Origin: G963663775 sp963663775
Lineage (GTDB): Bacteria > Bacillota > Clostridia > Oscillospirales > Butyricicoccaceae
Direction of reading: 5' to 3'
DNA: 64,000 nt
Assembly (NCBI GenBank): GCA_963663775.1
Contig: OY760624.1
Coordinates: forward strand, 372,001 to 436,000
This document shows positions 26,887 to 36,592 of the stretch, one piece after another; positions within the stretch are counted from its first letter, which is position 1, and every line of letters starts with the position of its first letter. The notes under the pieces were generated by a model. It saw only the letters and a list, made by a program, of their open reading frames with translations. It ran no database searches and was not told where the DNA came from. Both the position numbers and the translations under genes were made by a program.

Positions 26887-28745
26887 TTCGTTGTGCCCTC
26901 CTCTGTCTGGTTATCAGATGCTGCTGCATGAAAATGCGTATAAACTGCCTGCGCCGCATTATGCGGCAATAGTAGTTGCAGCTGCTCAATACTGGCAGCT
27001 TTGATATTTTCGATGCTTTTGAAATGTTTCAGCAGTGCATTGCGCCGTTTTGCACCGATGCCTTCGATTTTGTCAAGAGAAGACCCCCGCACAGATTTCC
27101 CCGTCAGCGTGCGATTATAGGTGATGGCGAAGCGGTGGACTTCCTCCTGCATGCGTCCGATGAGGGCGAACACCGCAGGCACGGTGGAAATCCCAAATTC
27201 CCGTCCGTCGGGTGCCACCAAGCCACGTGTGCGGTGATGCTCATTTTTCACCATGCCAAAGCACGGCACGGCAACCCCAAAAGCATCCATCACCTCTTTT
27301 GCGATACGAACATGACCCAAACCGCCGTCAATCAAAAACGCATCCGGCAGGGGCATAAACTTCTCGTCCCCGTCTGCATATCGCTGCATTCTGCGGGTGA
27401 GCATTTCTCGCATGGCGCTGTAATCGTCCTGTCCCTGTGCGGTGCAGGCGATTTGAAAGCGACGATACCGGCTTTTTTTGGGTTGTGCATTCTCAAACAC
27501 AATCATAGAGCCTACCGTGCCTTCTCCCGCAAAGTTCGAAATATCATAAGCCTCCAACAGCACAGGTGTCGTCTGCAGCTCTGTCATGCTTTGCAGCAGT
27601 TCCAACGATTTGAGCCGCCGCTCCTGCCCTGTCTCTACGCGTGCAATCTCTTCCGCTGCATTGGTTTCCGCAAGCCGCACCAAATCATGCCGTTTGCCAC
27701 GCTGCGGCACTGCCACTTCGGTTTTACGCTTACCAAGAGAGGTCAAAAATTCCGCAACTGCTTCCATTTCATCAATTTCTGCACTCAGCAGCACAGTCTT
27801 GGGTGCGACCTGCCGCAAGGCATAGTATTGCTTGATATAATCACCGAGTACCTCGCCTGCATCCGCCTGCGTCACGCCGTCGATAATGGTATATTCCTTG
27901 TCCTGCAAACTGCCGTGCAGATAATGCAGCACCACCACACAGCCACGGGTCTGTCCCTGCACAAACGCCAGCACATCCAGCTCCGCAAAGCCTCCGGCTA
28001 CCACCTTTTGCCGTTCTCCAAGCGACTGCACCGCACGCAGCCTGTCCCGCAGCATTGCCGCCCGCTCAAACTGGAGATGTTCGGCAGCTTCCTGCATGTC
28101 CGCCTCGACAATCCGTGCCAATCCCTTAAAGTTGCCATCGAGCAGCGAAATCGCCTGCGCAATCAGTGCCGCATAGTCTTCTCTGGAAACCTCTCCCGTG
28201 CATGGCGCAACACAGCGTCCCAAATGGCGGTTCAAACACGGCCGTTCCTTGCCAATGTCACGTGGAAACACCCGCCGACAGGTTTTGAGATGCAGCGTTT
28301 CCGCAATCGTATCAATGGCATACCGTGCCGCACGGCGGCTAGTGTATGGTCCGAAATACCGTGCCGCATCGGCTTCTGGCTTGGATACGATAGAAAATTC
28401 AGCATAGGGCTTTGCCGTGTTAATACGTACATACGGATAGCCTTTGTCATCCTTGAGCAGGATATTGTATTTCGGCTTGTATTTTTTAATCAGGGAATTT
28501 TCCAGCACCAACGCTTCAAATTCCGACTCGGTCACGATAATATCAAAGTCATGGATTTGGCTGACCATGCGGCGTGTTTTGGGTGTCATTCCCGCTGGAT
28601 TTTGAAAATAATTGGTGACTCGATTGCGCAGTGCCTTGGCTTTGCCCACATAAATTACTTGCGCCGCCGCATTTTTCATAATGTACACACCCGGTGCGCG
28701 CGGCAGGCTGTGCACACGGTCTTTCAGTTCTTCATAACTTGGCAC
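26883..28745 (-). CDS. uvrC: UvrABC system protein C
   Basis: Makes both incisions in nucleotide excision repair. The 620-residue protein has the N-terminal GIY-YIG nuclease (PGVYIMKNAAAQVIYVGKA, about residue 17). A Cys-rich patch follows (CRRVFPRD ... CLNRHLGRCVAPC). Next are a UVR motif (about residue 205), the RNase H-like nuclease (ISNFAGEGTVGSMIVF; DAFLIDGGLGHV) and C-terminal helix-hairpin-helix repeats (IEGIGAKRRNALLKHF). The GTG at 28745 follows AGGAGGGG. Confidence 0.97.
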   Translation of the reverse strand: MPSYEELKDRVHSLPRAPGVYIMKNAAAQVIYVGKAKALRNRVTNYFQNPAGMTPKTRRMVSQIHDFDIIVTESEFEALVLENSLIKKYKPKYNILLKDDKGYPYVRINTAKPYAEFSIVSKPEADAARYFGPYTSRRAARYAIDTIAETLHLKTCRRVFPRDIGKERPCLNRHLGRCVAPCTGEVSREDYAALIAQAISLLDGNFKGLARIVEADMQEAAEHLQFERAAMLRDRLRAVQSLGERQKVVAGGFAELDVLAFVQGQTRGCVVVLHYLHGSLQDKEYTIIDGVTQADAGEVLGDYIKQYYALRQVAPKTVLLSAEIDEMEAVAEFLTSLGKRKTEVAVPQRGKRHDLVRLAETNAAEEIARVETGQERRLKSLELLQSMTELQTTPVLLEAYDISNFAGEGTVGSMIVFENAQPKKSRYRRFQIACTAQGQDDYSAMREMLTRRMQRYADGDEKFMPLPDAFLIDGGLGHVRIAKEVMDAFGVAVPCFGMVKNEHHRTRGLVAPDGREFGISTVPAVFALIGRMQEEVHRFAITYNRTLTGKSVRGSSLDKIEGIGAKRRNALLKHFKSIENIKAASIEQLQLLLPHNAAQAVYTHFHAAASDNQTEEGTTK

Positions 28746-28783
28746 ACTGCCCCTCCTGTCTAGTTTACAACGCACAACGGTGA

Positions 28784-28823
28784 TACGACAAAAAGCACCG
28801 CCGCGGCGGTGCTTTTTGTCGTA
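28784..28823. terminator. 40-bp perfect palindrome, terminator of the HPr-like gene
   Basis: Twenty-base arms beginning TACGACAAAAAGCACC meet at a central CCGCGG. With the loop formed in the GC core, the minus-strand RNA ends in CTTTTTGT. It lies between the HPr-like stop and uvrC. Confidence 0.75.
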
Positions 28824-28837
28824 CGCAAACTACAGAC

Positions 28838-29101
28838 TTAGTCTGTAAAGTTCGATGTAATCAGTTCCACCAGTGCATTGACTGCATCTTCTTCATCAGA
28901 ACCATCTGCAATCAGTGTGATTGTGGTACCCTTTGTAATGCCAAGGGATAAAATGCCCAACAGGCTCTTTGCATTAACACGACGCTCTTCCTTCTCAACC
29001 AGAATGGTGCTCTTGAACTCGTTTGCTTTCTGGATAAAAAAGGTTGCCGGTCTTGCATACAGACCAACCTGATTCGTGACCACTACTTCCTTAGAAAACA
29101 T
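28838..29101 (-). CDS. HPr-family regulatory protein lacking the phosphocarrier histidine (Crh-like)
   Basis: An 87-residue HPr fold. Ser46, the HPr kinase site, is present (NAKSLLGILSLGI), but position 15 is Tyr (GLYARPAT) where HPr has His. The codon is TAT, read directly. Bacillus Crh has the same kind of change (Gln15) and works only as a Ser46-phosphorylated partner of CcpA, not in sugar transport. In Firmicutes crh lies near whiA/yvcK, and in Clostridia near uvrC, consistent with this locus. A role in carbon catabolite regulation is inference. The start at 29101 has AGGAG upstream. Confidence 0.85.
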   Translation of the reverse strand: MFSKEVVVTNQVGLYARPATFFIQKANEFKSTILVEKEERRVNAKSLLGILSLGITKGTTITLIADGSDEEDAVNALVELITSNFTD

Positions 29102-29143
29102 ATGCGCATCGCTCCTAATAACACTTCTTATACTTATAAATAT

Positions 29144-29172
29144 AGGATACCTTGTTTTTTACAGTTCGTCAA
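29144..29172 (-). promoter_or_regulatory. Promoter of the HPr-like gene
   Basis: On the minus strand, TTGACG (29167-29172), 17 bases, TATCCT (29144-29149), about 45 bases upstream of the start codon. Confidence 0.6.
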
Positions 29173-29265
29173 TAGGCTTTTCACATAATCTGTACGGCAT
29201 TCCGACCCATGACTTTTGTCTATTCAGCGGTGTTTTCCATATTTCTCCTATTAAAAATGCGGTTT

Positions 29266-31656
29266 TTATCGGAATTCCACCACGGTAACACCCATTTCGC
29301 CTTCTCCATACACGCCGTTTCGCACGGTTTTGATGCGCTTATGCCGCTTCAAATGCTGCTGAATTGCCGTGCGCAGAACACCTGTTCCCTTGCCATGGAT
29401 AATGCGTACGCTTGGCAAACCGGACATCAGTGCACCAGAAAGAAACTGGTCTACCTCTAAAATGGCTTCGTCTGCTGTCATACCCCGCACGTCTACTTCG
29501 CTCGGTGCCGCCGCCAGCCGCAGCTCTTTGCCGCCGCCGGATGGTGCACGTGCAGGCTTCGCCTTTGGTTTTGCGGCCGCCTTGACCTTGCGCACTTCAT
29601 TTTTCTTGACGGTCAATTTCATGATGCCCGCCTGCACCTGCATGCTGCCGTCCTTATCGGGTGCCGTCAGCACGGTTGCCGTGATGTTGGACACGTTCAG
29701 CAGCTGCACTTCGTCCCCCTGCAGAATTTCTTCCTGTTCCTCTGGGGCCACCGTACGCTTCTGCTTTTGTTTGCGGTGCTTGGTTTCGGTTTCTTGGATG
29801 ATGCCACGCAGCACTGCACGCGCCGCCGACAGGTTTTCATCCGCTAGGTTTTCTTCGGTTTTCTTTTTAAGAGTATTGAGCTCCTCGAAGACCGTTTCCG
29901 CCGTCATGCGTGCATCTTTCAAAATGGCATCTGCCTGGTCACGTGCCCGCTGCAACAAGCGGTCTGCCTGGTCTTCGGTTTTATCCTTCAGGCTGACAAC
30001 CTTGTCCTTCTCCGACTGTGCAGTGCGCCGCAGCTGTTCGGCTTCCGCTTTGTATTTTTCAAGGCTGCGGCGTTCCTTTTCCAGCTGTGCAATCACATCT
30101 TCAAAACGGGCGTTTTCGGTCGAAACCTGTTCTTTTGCCCGCTCGATGATCGTTTGCTGCAGTCCTAATCTGCCCGCAATAGCAAAGGCGTTGGACTTGC
30201 CTGGAATACCTGTCAGCAGGCGATAGGTCGGACGCAGCGACTTGATGTCAAATTCGCAGGAAGCATTTTCCACGCCGTCTGTGGTCAGCGCAAAGGTTTT
30301 CAGCTCGGAATAGTGCGTGGTTGCCGCAACAAAAGCCCCCATCTGCCGTGCATAACCAATAATGGACACCGCCAATGCTGCACCTTCCACAGGGTCTGTA
30401 CCTGCACCCAATTCATCAAACAGCACCAAATCGCCCTTGCCGCAGCAGTCTGCAATCGACACGATGGTTTTCATATGCGCCGAGAAGGTGGACAGGCTCT
30501 GCTCAATGCTCTGCTCATCGCCAATATCGGCATAGACATTTTCAAATAAGCCGACTTCGCTTGTTTCATTGGCGGAGATGTGTAGACCGCTTGCCGCCAT
30601 CAGCGACAGCAGACCAAGGGTTTTGAGGGACACCGTTTTACCGCCCGTGTTTGGTCCTGTAATGACCAAGGTGTCATAGCTGCGCCCAATGGCAATATCA
30701 ATCGGCACAGCGGTTTTGCTGTCGAGCAGCGGATGCCGTGCCCGCTCGAGTTTTACGCCGCTCCCCGGTTCTTTGAACAGTGGTGCACAGGCATTGAGCG
30801 CATAGGACAGCTTGGCACGTGCAAAAATGAAATCCAGCGTGCACAGCATGTCATAATCCGTGCGGAGAATGTCCGCATTCGTCCGCACATCTGCCGAAAG
30901 CCGCGCCAAAATGCGTTCGATTTCCTGCGCTTCCTGCCCCTCCAGCATCTTAATACGGTTGTTGATTTCCACCACCTGCGCAGGCTCGACAAAGACGGTC
31001 GCACCAGAGGACGAGGTGTCATGAATCATGCCCGGCACATCGCCACGGTGTTCCGATTTGACAGGCACAACATAGCGTCCATTGCGCTGGGTAATCAGTG
31101 CTTCCTGCAAATATTTCGACCGCTCCCCCGAAACCAGTTTTTGCAGCGTTTCCCGCACACGGCTTGCCGTGCGGCGCAGTTCACGGCGAATGCGCAGCAG
31201 TTCGGCAGATGCACCGTCTGCCACCTCTTCTTCGCTGACAATGGCAGTGGTAATGTCCTCTTCCAAGGCACGGTTGCCTGTCAGCATGGAGAAGTATGGT
31301 GAAATCGTCGTTTTCTCTTCGACTTCCGCCACATATCCCTGTGCCATGCGGGACGCTCGCAGCAATGCCGCCACCAAAAGCAGCTCCCGCAAATTGAGCA
31401 CACCGCCGATTTCCGTACGAGATACCACCGTGATGATATTTTTCACGCCGGAAAAGGATGGTGCACCATGCACCTGCATCAGGTTTTTGGCATCTGTCGT
31501 TTGCTGCATCCACAGCACGCTTTGCTCTGGGTCGGTCAGCGGACGCAGACCCAAGCACTGCGCTTTGCCTCGCTCTGTCACAGCATGCTGCTCCAGCATG
31601 TCCAATATTGTGAAGTACTCTAATGTTTTTAAGGATTTCTCTCCCAATTTATTCAT
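29266..31656 (-). CDS. mutS2: Endonuclease MutS2 (RqcU-type)
   Basis: A 796-residue MutS-family ATPase lacking the mismatch-recognition domain. The core has Walker A TGPNTGGKTVSLKT (about residue 330) and Walker B LVLFDELGAGTDP. A long charged coiled coil follows (residues about 510-640). The C-terminal Smr nuclease domain has VDVRGMTADEAILEVD and the IHGKGTGVLR motif. MutS2 has been linked to suppression of recombination and, in Bacillus, to rescue of collided ribosomes. The start follows AGGAG and overlaps the recO stop (ATGA). Confidence 0.96.
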   Translation of the reverse strand: MNKLGEKSLKTLEYFTILDMLEQHAVTERGKAQCLGLRPLTDPEQSVLWMQQTTDAKNLMQVHGAPSFSGVKNIITVVSRTEIGGVLNLRELLLVAALLRASRMAQGYVAEVEEKTTISPYFSMLTGNRALEEDITTAIVSEEEVADGASAELLRIRRELRRTASRVRETLQKLVSGERSKYLQEALITQRNGRYVVPVKSEHRGDVPGMIHDTSSSGATVFVEPAQVVEINNRIKMLEGQEAQEIERILARLSADVRTNADILRTDYDMLCTLDFIFARAKLSYALNACAPLFKEPGSGVKLERARHPLLDSKTAVPIDIAIGRSYDTLVITGPNTGGKTVSLKTLGLLSLMAASGLHISANETSEVGLFENVYADIGDEQSIEQSLSTFSAHMKTIVSIADCCGKGDLVLFDELGAGTDPVEGAALAVSIIGYARQMGAFVAATTHYSELKTFALTTDGVENASCEFDIKSLRPTYRLLTGIPGKSNAFAIAGRLGLQQTIIERAKEQVSTENARFEDVIAQLEKERRSLEKYKAEAEQLRRTAQSEKDKVVSLKDKTEDQADRLLQRARDQADAILKDARMTAETVFEELNTLKKKTEENLADENLSAARAVLRGIIQETETKHRKQKQKRTVAPEEQEEILQGDEVQLLNVSNITATVLTAPDKDGSMQVQAGIMKLTVKKNEVRKVKAAAKPKAKPARAPSGGGKELRLAAAPSEVDVRGMTADEAILEVDQFLSGALMSGLPSVRIIHGKGTGVLRTAIQQHLKRHKRIKTVRNGVYGEGEMGVTVVEFR

Positions 31657-32435
31657 GTTTCTGCTCCTGATTTGGTAATTTGCAGGGGTTCCTGCAAGGA
31701 ATGATAAAGCTTTAGGCTGTCAAACTCCCATTCTACATGGTATTTGGTATAAACCTCACACAAAACCGCCAGCTGCTTGACCGAGGCTTGCCCCAGCGAA
31801 AACGAAAAGACCTTCGCAATGTCACATGACAGAATATGCCTCATGGCAGCAAACACCCCGCCGCTGAGCGGCTTCCAATCGCCGCCGATGCGTTTGGCAC
31901 AGTCCGGACACGTGGCAACGCCCTCCGCCACTGAAAAACACACCTCCGACAGGTCTTTGCCGCAGACACCGCAATGCGTGATTTGCGGCGCATAACCGGA
32001 CAGCGCAAGCAGCCGCAGCTCCAGTGCGGCTTTGATTTGCTCCAGTGGCTTTTTGTTGGCGCAAAGTGCCCAAAAGGCATACAGCATCAGTTGGGTCATG
32101 TCGGCGTGCTCTTCATGTGCATCGCTCAAAAGAGCGGCAAGTTCGGCAAAATAGCACGCCAAGGCATACCGCTCGATGTCCTGTGTCAGCTCCCAAAAGC
32201 TATGCACCAGTGCGGCATCGTTGAGCGTAAACCGCTTTCTTGCGGTATACAGCGTAAAATCCGTGTAGCAAAACAGCCGCACCGCATTCGCCATGCGTGC
32301 CCCTTTTCGCCGCACGCCCCGACACAACACCTCGATTTTGATGCCCTCGGCGGTGAGCACCGTAATATAGCGGTCATGGTCGCCGAAATCCACCTCTCGA
32401 ATCACAAGACCTCGTATTGTGCTGTGCTGCTGCAT
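31653..32435 (-). CDS. recO: DNA repair protein RecO
   Basis: A mediator that helps load RecA in the RecFOR pathway. The 260-residue protein has an N-terminal OB-fold (RGLVIREVDFGDHDRYITVLT) and a helical C-terminal domain. A four-cysteine zinc site is at about residues 150-178 (HCGVCGKDL ... CPDC). It is downstream of era, as in many Firmicutes. Confidence 0.93.
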   Translation of the reverse strand: MQQHSTIRGLVIREVDFGDHDRYITVLTAEGIKIEVLCRGVRRKGARMANAVRLFCYTDFTLYTARKRFTLNDAALVHSFWELTQDIERYALACYFAELAALLSDAHEEHADMTQLMLYAFWALCANKKPLEQIKAALELRLLALSGYAPQITHCGVCGKDLSEVCFSVAEGVATCPDCAKRIGGDWKPLSGGVFAAMRHILSCDIAKVFSFSLGQASVKQLAVLCEVYTKYHVEWEFDSLKLYHSLQEPLQITKSGAET

Positions 32436-32459
32436 GCCGTTCCTTCCTGCGGTTTCCGC

Positions 32460-33356
32460 TTATTGGTCTTCATAGCCAAAGTTGCGCATTTGGAACTGAT
32501 TGTTGCGCCAATCTTCCTTCACCTTAACCCACAGTTCTAAAAATACCTTGGCATCAAACTGCCGCTCCAAATCCTGCCGTGCCAATTCACCCACACGCTT
32601 GAGCATTGCGCCGTTTTTGCCGATGATGATGCCCTTATGGCTGGCTTTTTCGCAGAAAATGGTGGCATAGACACTGACCAGTCCATCGCTGCGTGTTTCC
32701 ATCTTATCAATGCCGACCGCAACGCCATGCGGCACTTCCCGCTGCAGCAGGTACAGCAGCTTTTCACGAATGGTTTCGGCAACCATTTGCTTTTCCGGCT
32801 GGTCGGAAACCATATCCTCCGGAAACAGCTGCGGACCGTCCAGCGCAAATTTTTCAAAAGTATCCAGCAAATCGGTCACGCCATCGCCATCCTTTGCGCT
32901 GATAGGAATGATGGCTTCAAAATCATGCAACGCACTGTATGCCGCCATGACCGCCAGCAGCTCCGGCTTTGCCACGGTATCAATTTTATTGATGACCAAA
33001 ACCGCTGGAATGCCGCTTTGCTTGATTTTGTCGATTAGGGTTTGTTCATTCGGCCCGATGTCAGCATTTGGCTCGACCAAAAGTGCCGCCACATCGACAT
33101 CTGACACGGTATCCTGCACCACCTTGACCATAAAATCGCCCAACCGCGAACGTGGCTTATGCAGACCCGGTGTGTCCAAAAAAACAAACTGGCATGCCTG
33201 CCGATTGCAGATACCCGTGATGCGGGTGCGGGTGGTTTGCGGTTTATTGGAAACAATGGCAACCTTTCTGCCCACCAAACGATTGGTCAGCGTGGATTTG
33301 CCGACATTCGGACGCCCCACCATTGCCACGACCACACTTTTTGTAATTTCACTCAT
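32460..33356 (-). CDS. era: GTPase Era
   Basis: An essential GTPase that binds the 3' end of 16S rRNA during 30S maturation. The 298-residue protein has G1 GRPNVGKST, G3 DTPG, G4 NKID and a C-terminal KH domain with GIIIGKNGAMLKRVG. The ATG at 33356 is chosen; it has AAGGGA about 12 bases upstream. A GTG at 33377 overlaps the dgkA stop (GTGA) and would add seven residues, so the start is not certain. Confidence 0.96.
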   Translation of the reverse strand: MSEITKSVVVAMVGRPNVGKSTLTNRLVGRKVAIVSNKPQTTRTRITGICNRQACQFVFLDTPGLHKPRSRLGDFMVKVVQDTVSDVDVAALLVEPNADIGPNEQTLIDKIKQSGIPAVLVINKIDTVAKPELLAVMAAYSALHDFEAIIPISAKDGDGVTDLLDTFEKFALDGPQLFPEDMVSDQPEKQMVAETIREKLLYLLQREVPHGVAVGIDKMETRSDGLVSVYATIFCEKASHKGIIIGKNGAMLKRVGELARQDLERQFDAKVFLELWVKVKEDWRNNQFQMRNFGYEDQ

Positions 33357-33373
33357 ACGTTTTAAATTCCCTT

Positions 33374-33850
33374 TCACTGCTCATGAAACAGTCTAAAAAT
33401 AAATGTCATACTCAATGGAATGCTGCAAAGCAGGATTCCGAACGCCCACAGCTGTGCTCTAAAAAAATCCCACAGCACAAAAATCCGTTCCGGACGCAAA
33501 AACAAAATCACGGCAATGAGTACGCAAAACACTGCACAGACAAAGACCGCCGCCGCCGCAATATCCTTGGCATCCCGCACATGTCCGCTGTAGCTGCTGC
33601 AATCCATGTCACAGCAGCGTTCAATGGCGGTGTTGAGCAGTTCCGCACACATCATCAGCGCAAAGCACAGGCACAAAAGCGCCTCTTCCGTAAGCGACAG
33701 GTTCGCAATCCAAGCAAACACGGCGGTATACACTGCCGCACAAATATGGATGCGAAAATTGCGCTCGTGATGAATGCACAAATTCAGACCCCGAATGGCA
33801 TAGCGAAAGCTCTGTGACAGCTTGCGGATTTCTTTATTGATGTCTTTCAT
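33374..33850 (-). CDS. dgkA: Diacylglycerol/undecaprenol kinase (DgkA family)
   Basis: A small integral-membrane kinase of 158 residues that recycles lipid alcohols; Gram-positive members prefer undecaprenol. It carries the family core LLNTAIERCCD and AKDIAAAAVFV with the acidic and lysine catalytic residues, and four hydrophobic segments. It lies between ybeY and era as in many Firmicutes. Confidence 0.9.
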   Translation of the reverse strand: MKDINKEIRKLSQSFRYAIRGLNLCIHHERNFRIHICAAVYTAVFAWIANLSLTEEALLCLCFALMMCAELLNTAIERCCDMDCSSYSGHVRDAKDIAAAAVFVCAVFCVLIAVILFLRPERIFVLWDFFRAQLWAFGILLCSIPLSMTFIFRLFHEQ

Positions 33851-33855
33851 GCTGT

Positions 33856-34350
33856 TTACCCACGTGTCAGCCCCAATTTTGTCAGCACCGCTTCTTCATG
33901 CGTGCGCATCAGCCGCTGTTCCTCCTCGCCGCGTTCATGGTCATACCCCAGCAGATGCAAACAGGAATGCACGGTCAAAAAACCGCATTCCCGTGCAGGC
34001 GAGTGTCCAAATTCTTCTGCTTGCTCGCAAGCCCGTGCATAATTGAGGAGCATGTCGCCCAACAACACGCAGCCGCTTTCGGACTCCTCATAAAGCTCCT
34101 CCTGTGCCTCGCCGTTCTCAAATTCATACATGGGAAAGGACAGCACATCGGTCACGGCATCCTTGCCGCGAAATTCTGCATTGGCTTCTCGAATGGCACC
34201 GTCGTCCACAATCGTCACATCAATCTGTGCATCAAATTCGATGCCCTCCTGCTCCAACGTTTCTTTGGCGCAGGCGGCAATCAGGGCAAACACCTCCTGC
34301 TCGTCCAGCAATGTGACTTCGGATGTGATACAGATTTCATGTTCATTCAA
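33856..34350 (-). CDS. ybeY: Endoribonuclease YbeY
   Basis: A metal-dependent RNase for rRNA maturation and quality control. The 164-residue protein ends with the zinc motif HSCLHLLGYDH (three His ligands). It also has the conserved NAEFRGKDAVTDVLSFPM segment (about residue 58). It overlaps phoH by four bases, a nearly universal pairing. Confidence 0.96.
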   Translation of the reverse strand: MNEHEICITSEVTLLDEQEVFALIAACAKETLEQEGIEFDAQIDVTIVDDGAIREANAEFRGKDAVTDVLSFPMYEFENGEAQEELYEESESGCVLLGDMLLNYARACEQAEEFGHSPARECGFLTVHSCLHLLGYDHERGEEEQRLMRTHEEAVLTKLGLTRG

Positions 34351-35360
34351 TGTGCTGCACCCCCTGTTTTGCGATAGGCACGAACTGGTTTTTTGGTGCG
34401 CTCCTGCTTCTTTTCCTCATACTGCGCATAGGCACGCACAATGCGCTGCACCAGTTCATGGCGCACCACATCTTTATCCGTCAGAAAACATTGTGCAATG
34501 TCCTCCACATGCTCGAGCACACGAACAGCTTCCTTCAGCCCGCTCGCTTTGCCATCCGGCAGGTCAATCTGGGTCACGTCACCGGTCACAACCGCCTTGG
34601 ACCCAAAACCAATGCGTGTCAAGAACATTTTCATCTGCTCGGGGGTGGTATTTTGCGCTTCGTCCAAAATGATAAACGAATCATCCAGCGTGCGTCCACG
34701 CATATACGCAAGCGGTGCCACCTCAATCGCACCACGTTCCAGATACTTCTGGTAATTTTCCGCCCCCAGCATGTCAAACAATCCATCATACAACGGGCGT
34801 AGATAAGGGTCAACCTTGCTCTGCAAATCGCCGGGCAAAAAGCCCAGTTTCTCGCCGGCTTCCACGGCAGGGCGGGTTAAAATGATGCGGCTGACCTGCT
34901 TATCTCGAAATGCTGCAACCGCCGCCGCAACCGCCAAATAGGTTTTGCCGGTGCCGGCAGGTCCTACGCCGATGGTGACGGTGTTTTTCCGAATGGCTTC
35001 CAGATATTTTTTCTGCCCCACCGTTTTGGCTTTGATGGGTTTGCCTTTTGCCGTGATGCAAACGACATCCCGCCCCATGGTCTGCGCTTCGCCCTCTCGT
35101 CCCTCACGCACCAGTCCAATCACATACTGCACGGTTTGCATGCCGATTGGCTCGCCCTGCCGTGCCATAGCAAGCAGGGTGTCAAGCGTGCGCATGGCAA
35201 GCGCAACCGCTTCATCCACCCCTGACACCTTGAGTTCGGTTTCACGGCTGACCACCGACACCCCAAGCTCTTTTTCAATCATCTTGATATTTTCATCAAA
35301 TGCACCGAAAAGACTGATAATCAGATCAATCCGTTCTATCTGCAAGGTCTGTTCCGTCAT
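34347..35360 (-). CDS. PhoH-family ATPase (PhoL type)
   Basis: A 337-residue P-loop ATPase with an N-terminal KH-like segment and Walker A GPAGTGKTYLA (about residue 139). Its Walker B is SFIILDEAQNTTPEQMK. The family is linked with RNA metabolism through constant association with ybeY; the molecular role is unsettled. Its start lies 35 bases inside the 3' end of yqfD in another frame. Confidence 0.93.
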   Translation of the reverse strand: MTEQTLQIERIDLIISLFGAFDENIKMIEKELGVSVVSRETELKVSGVDEAVALAMRTLDTLLAMARQGEPIGMQTVQYVIGLVREGREGEAQTMGRDVVCITAKGKPIKAKTVGQKKYLEAIRKNTVTIGVGPAGTGKTYLAVAAAVAAFRDKQVSRIILTRPAVEAGEKLGFLPGDLQSKVDPYLRPLYDGLFDMLGAENYQKYLERGAIEVAPLAYMRGRTLDDSFIILDEAQNTTPEQMKMFLTRIGFGSKAVVTGDVTQIDLPDGKASGLKEAVRVLEHVEDIAQCFLTDKDVVRHELVQRIVRAYAQYEEKKQERTKKPVRAYRKTGGAAH

Positions 35361-36579
35361 TCTCCTGTTCTCCTTCCATCGGTGCAGGCAGCTGCTGCTG
35401 GTCTATAATCTCCTGCCCAATTTGTTCTCTGCACTCTGCATAGAGCGTCAGCTCCGCGCCCCCGTCCAGCATGCGAAACACGGAGCTGTGCGCTGTAATC
35501 GTGCCTTGTATGCTCGACGCCAAGCGTGCCAATGCATGCTGTTCCATTTCGTCACGCACCAACGCTTCCTGTGCCTGCAAGGGCACCTGCTCATACGCAC
35601 AATAGGTCTGCCGCACCAAACGTATCGGCACTGCAAAATGGTCTGCAAAGGTAATCTGGTACTCTTGTATTATTTTATCACATTCCGTATCGGAAATACC
35701 ACACCCAAAATAGAAATTCACACGTTTTTTCCCAAACACCAGCGCATATTGCGACTGTTCCCTGCCTGTAAACTGTTTTTCCGTGCCCGTCAGCATGCGC
35801 TTTGCGGTGACTTCATACCAAGTGCGTGCTTCCACATCGGCACGTGCATGCACCAGCCTTGCCCGCCCCTGCTCTGTGGTCGGCAATACCAATGCTGAGG
35901 CAAGCGTTTCTCCCTGCTGCACCAAATCGCCCACTTTTTTCAGGATAGTACCTTGATAGACATTGATTTTGGTGATGATACCGGTTTGTGTTGCCACCAC
36001 ACTAGTGGGCAATGCCTGGTCAATCATGGTGGGCTTTGGGGTGCGGACATACAACTGCACATCCAAGCGGTTTCCTTGCAGCGTGACGGATGCAAAGGAC
36101 AGCGTTGGCATTTCTTGCAGCAATCCCGCCTGTACAGCGTCCAAATCAATGGCATCCATACGTCTCCCCGTATGCACCCCTAATGCCTGTAAATACTGCA
36201 GGACTTCCGCCGTGGAAACGCTCTCCGGTACAATCAGACGAATGCCCCACAGAAATTGTGTCAGCAGAATGCCAAGATACACCAGTGCACCCAATCCCGC
36301 AAACAGGACATAGCGCCCCTGCAGCTGCCGCAGCAAAAACGGTCCGCCCTGCCGCTGCAACACCCGTATGCGGCATCCCGTGCGCCCCATACAGCTGCGT
36401 AGCCGCCGAAAATCCCGCACGGAAATTGTGGCACACAGCACGCCAAAATCGATGCGTTCGATTTGCCGCAGACGAATGTCATGCCGTGCACAAAGATTCA
36501 AAAAACGCTCCACAGAAGCACCCCGCACACGAATGCGCAGTGTCCCGCCCAAATAAAACAACGCTCGTTTGAATGCCAT
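35326..36579 (-). CDS. yqfD: Sporulation protein YqfD
   Basis: A 417-residue protein with one membrane helix at about residues 88-110 (YVLFAGLGALVYLGILLTQF). It has a large extracytoplasmic domain of the SpoIV/YqfD family with an N-terminal cytoplasmic ACT-like part. In Bacillus yqfC-yqfD are mother-cell (sigma-E) genes needed for efficient sporulation. The C-terminal acidic tail overlaps the phoH start. Confidence 0.9.
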   Translation of the reverse strand: MAFKRALFYLGGTLRIRVRGASVERFLNLCARHDIRLRQIERIDFGVLCATISVRDFRRLRSCMGRTGCRIRVLQRQGGPFLLRQLQGRYVLFAGLGALVYLGILLTQFLWGIRLIVPESVSTAEVLQYLQALGVHTGRRMDAIDLDAVQAGLLQEMPTLSFASVTLQGNRLDVQLYVRTPKPTMIDQALPTSVVATQTGIITKINVYQGTILKKVGDLVQQGETLASALVLPTTEQGRARLVHARADVEARTWYEVTAKRMLTGTEKQFTGREQSQYALVFGKKRVNFYFGCGISDTECDKIIQEYQITFADHFAVPIRLVRQTYCAYEQVPLQAQEALVRDEMEQHALARLASSIQGTITAHSSVFRMLDGGAELTLYAECREQIGQEIIDQQQLPAPMEGEQENDGTDLADRTD

Positions 36580-36592
36580 GTTCGAAGACCCC

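Noticed and set aside
26976..28763. Plus-strand 595-residue ORF
   Set aside because: Antisense of uvrC, which has all expected nuclease motifs; long shadows are common in this codon usage.
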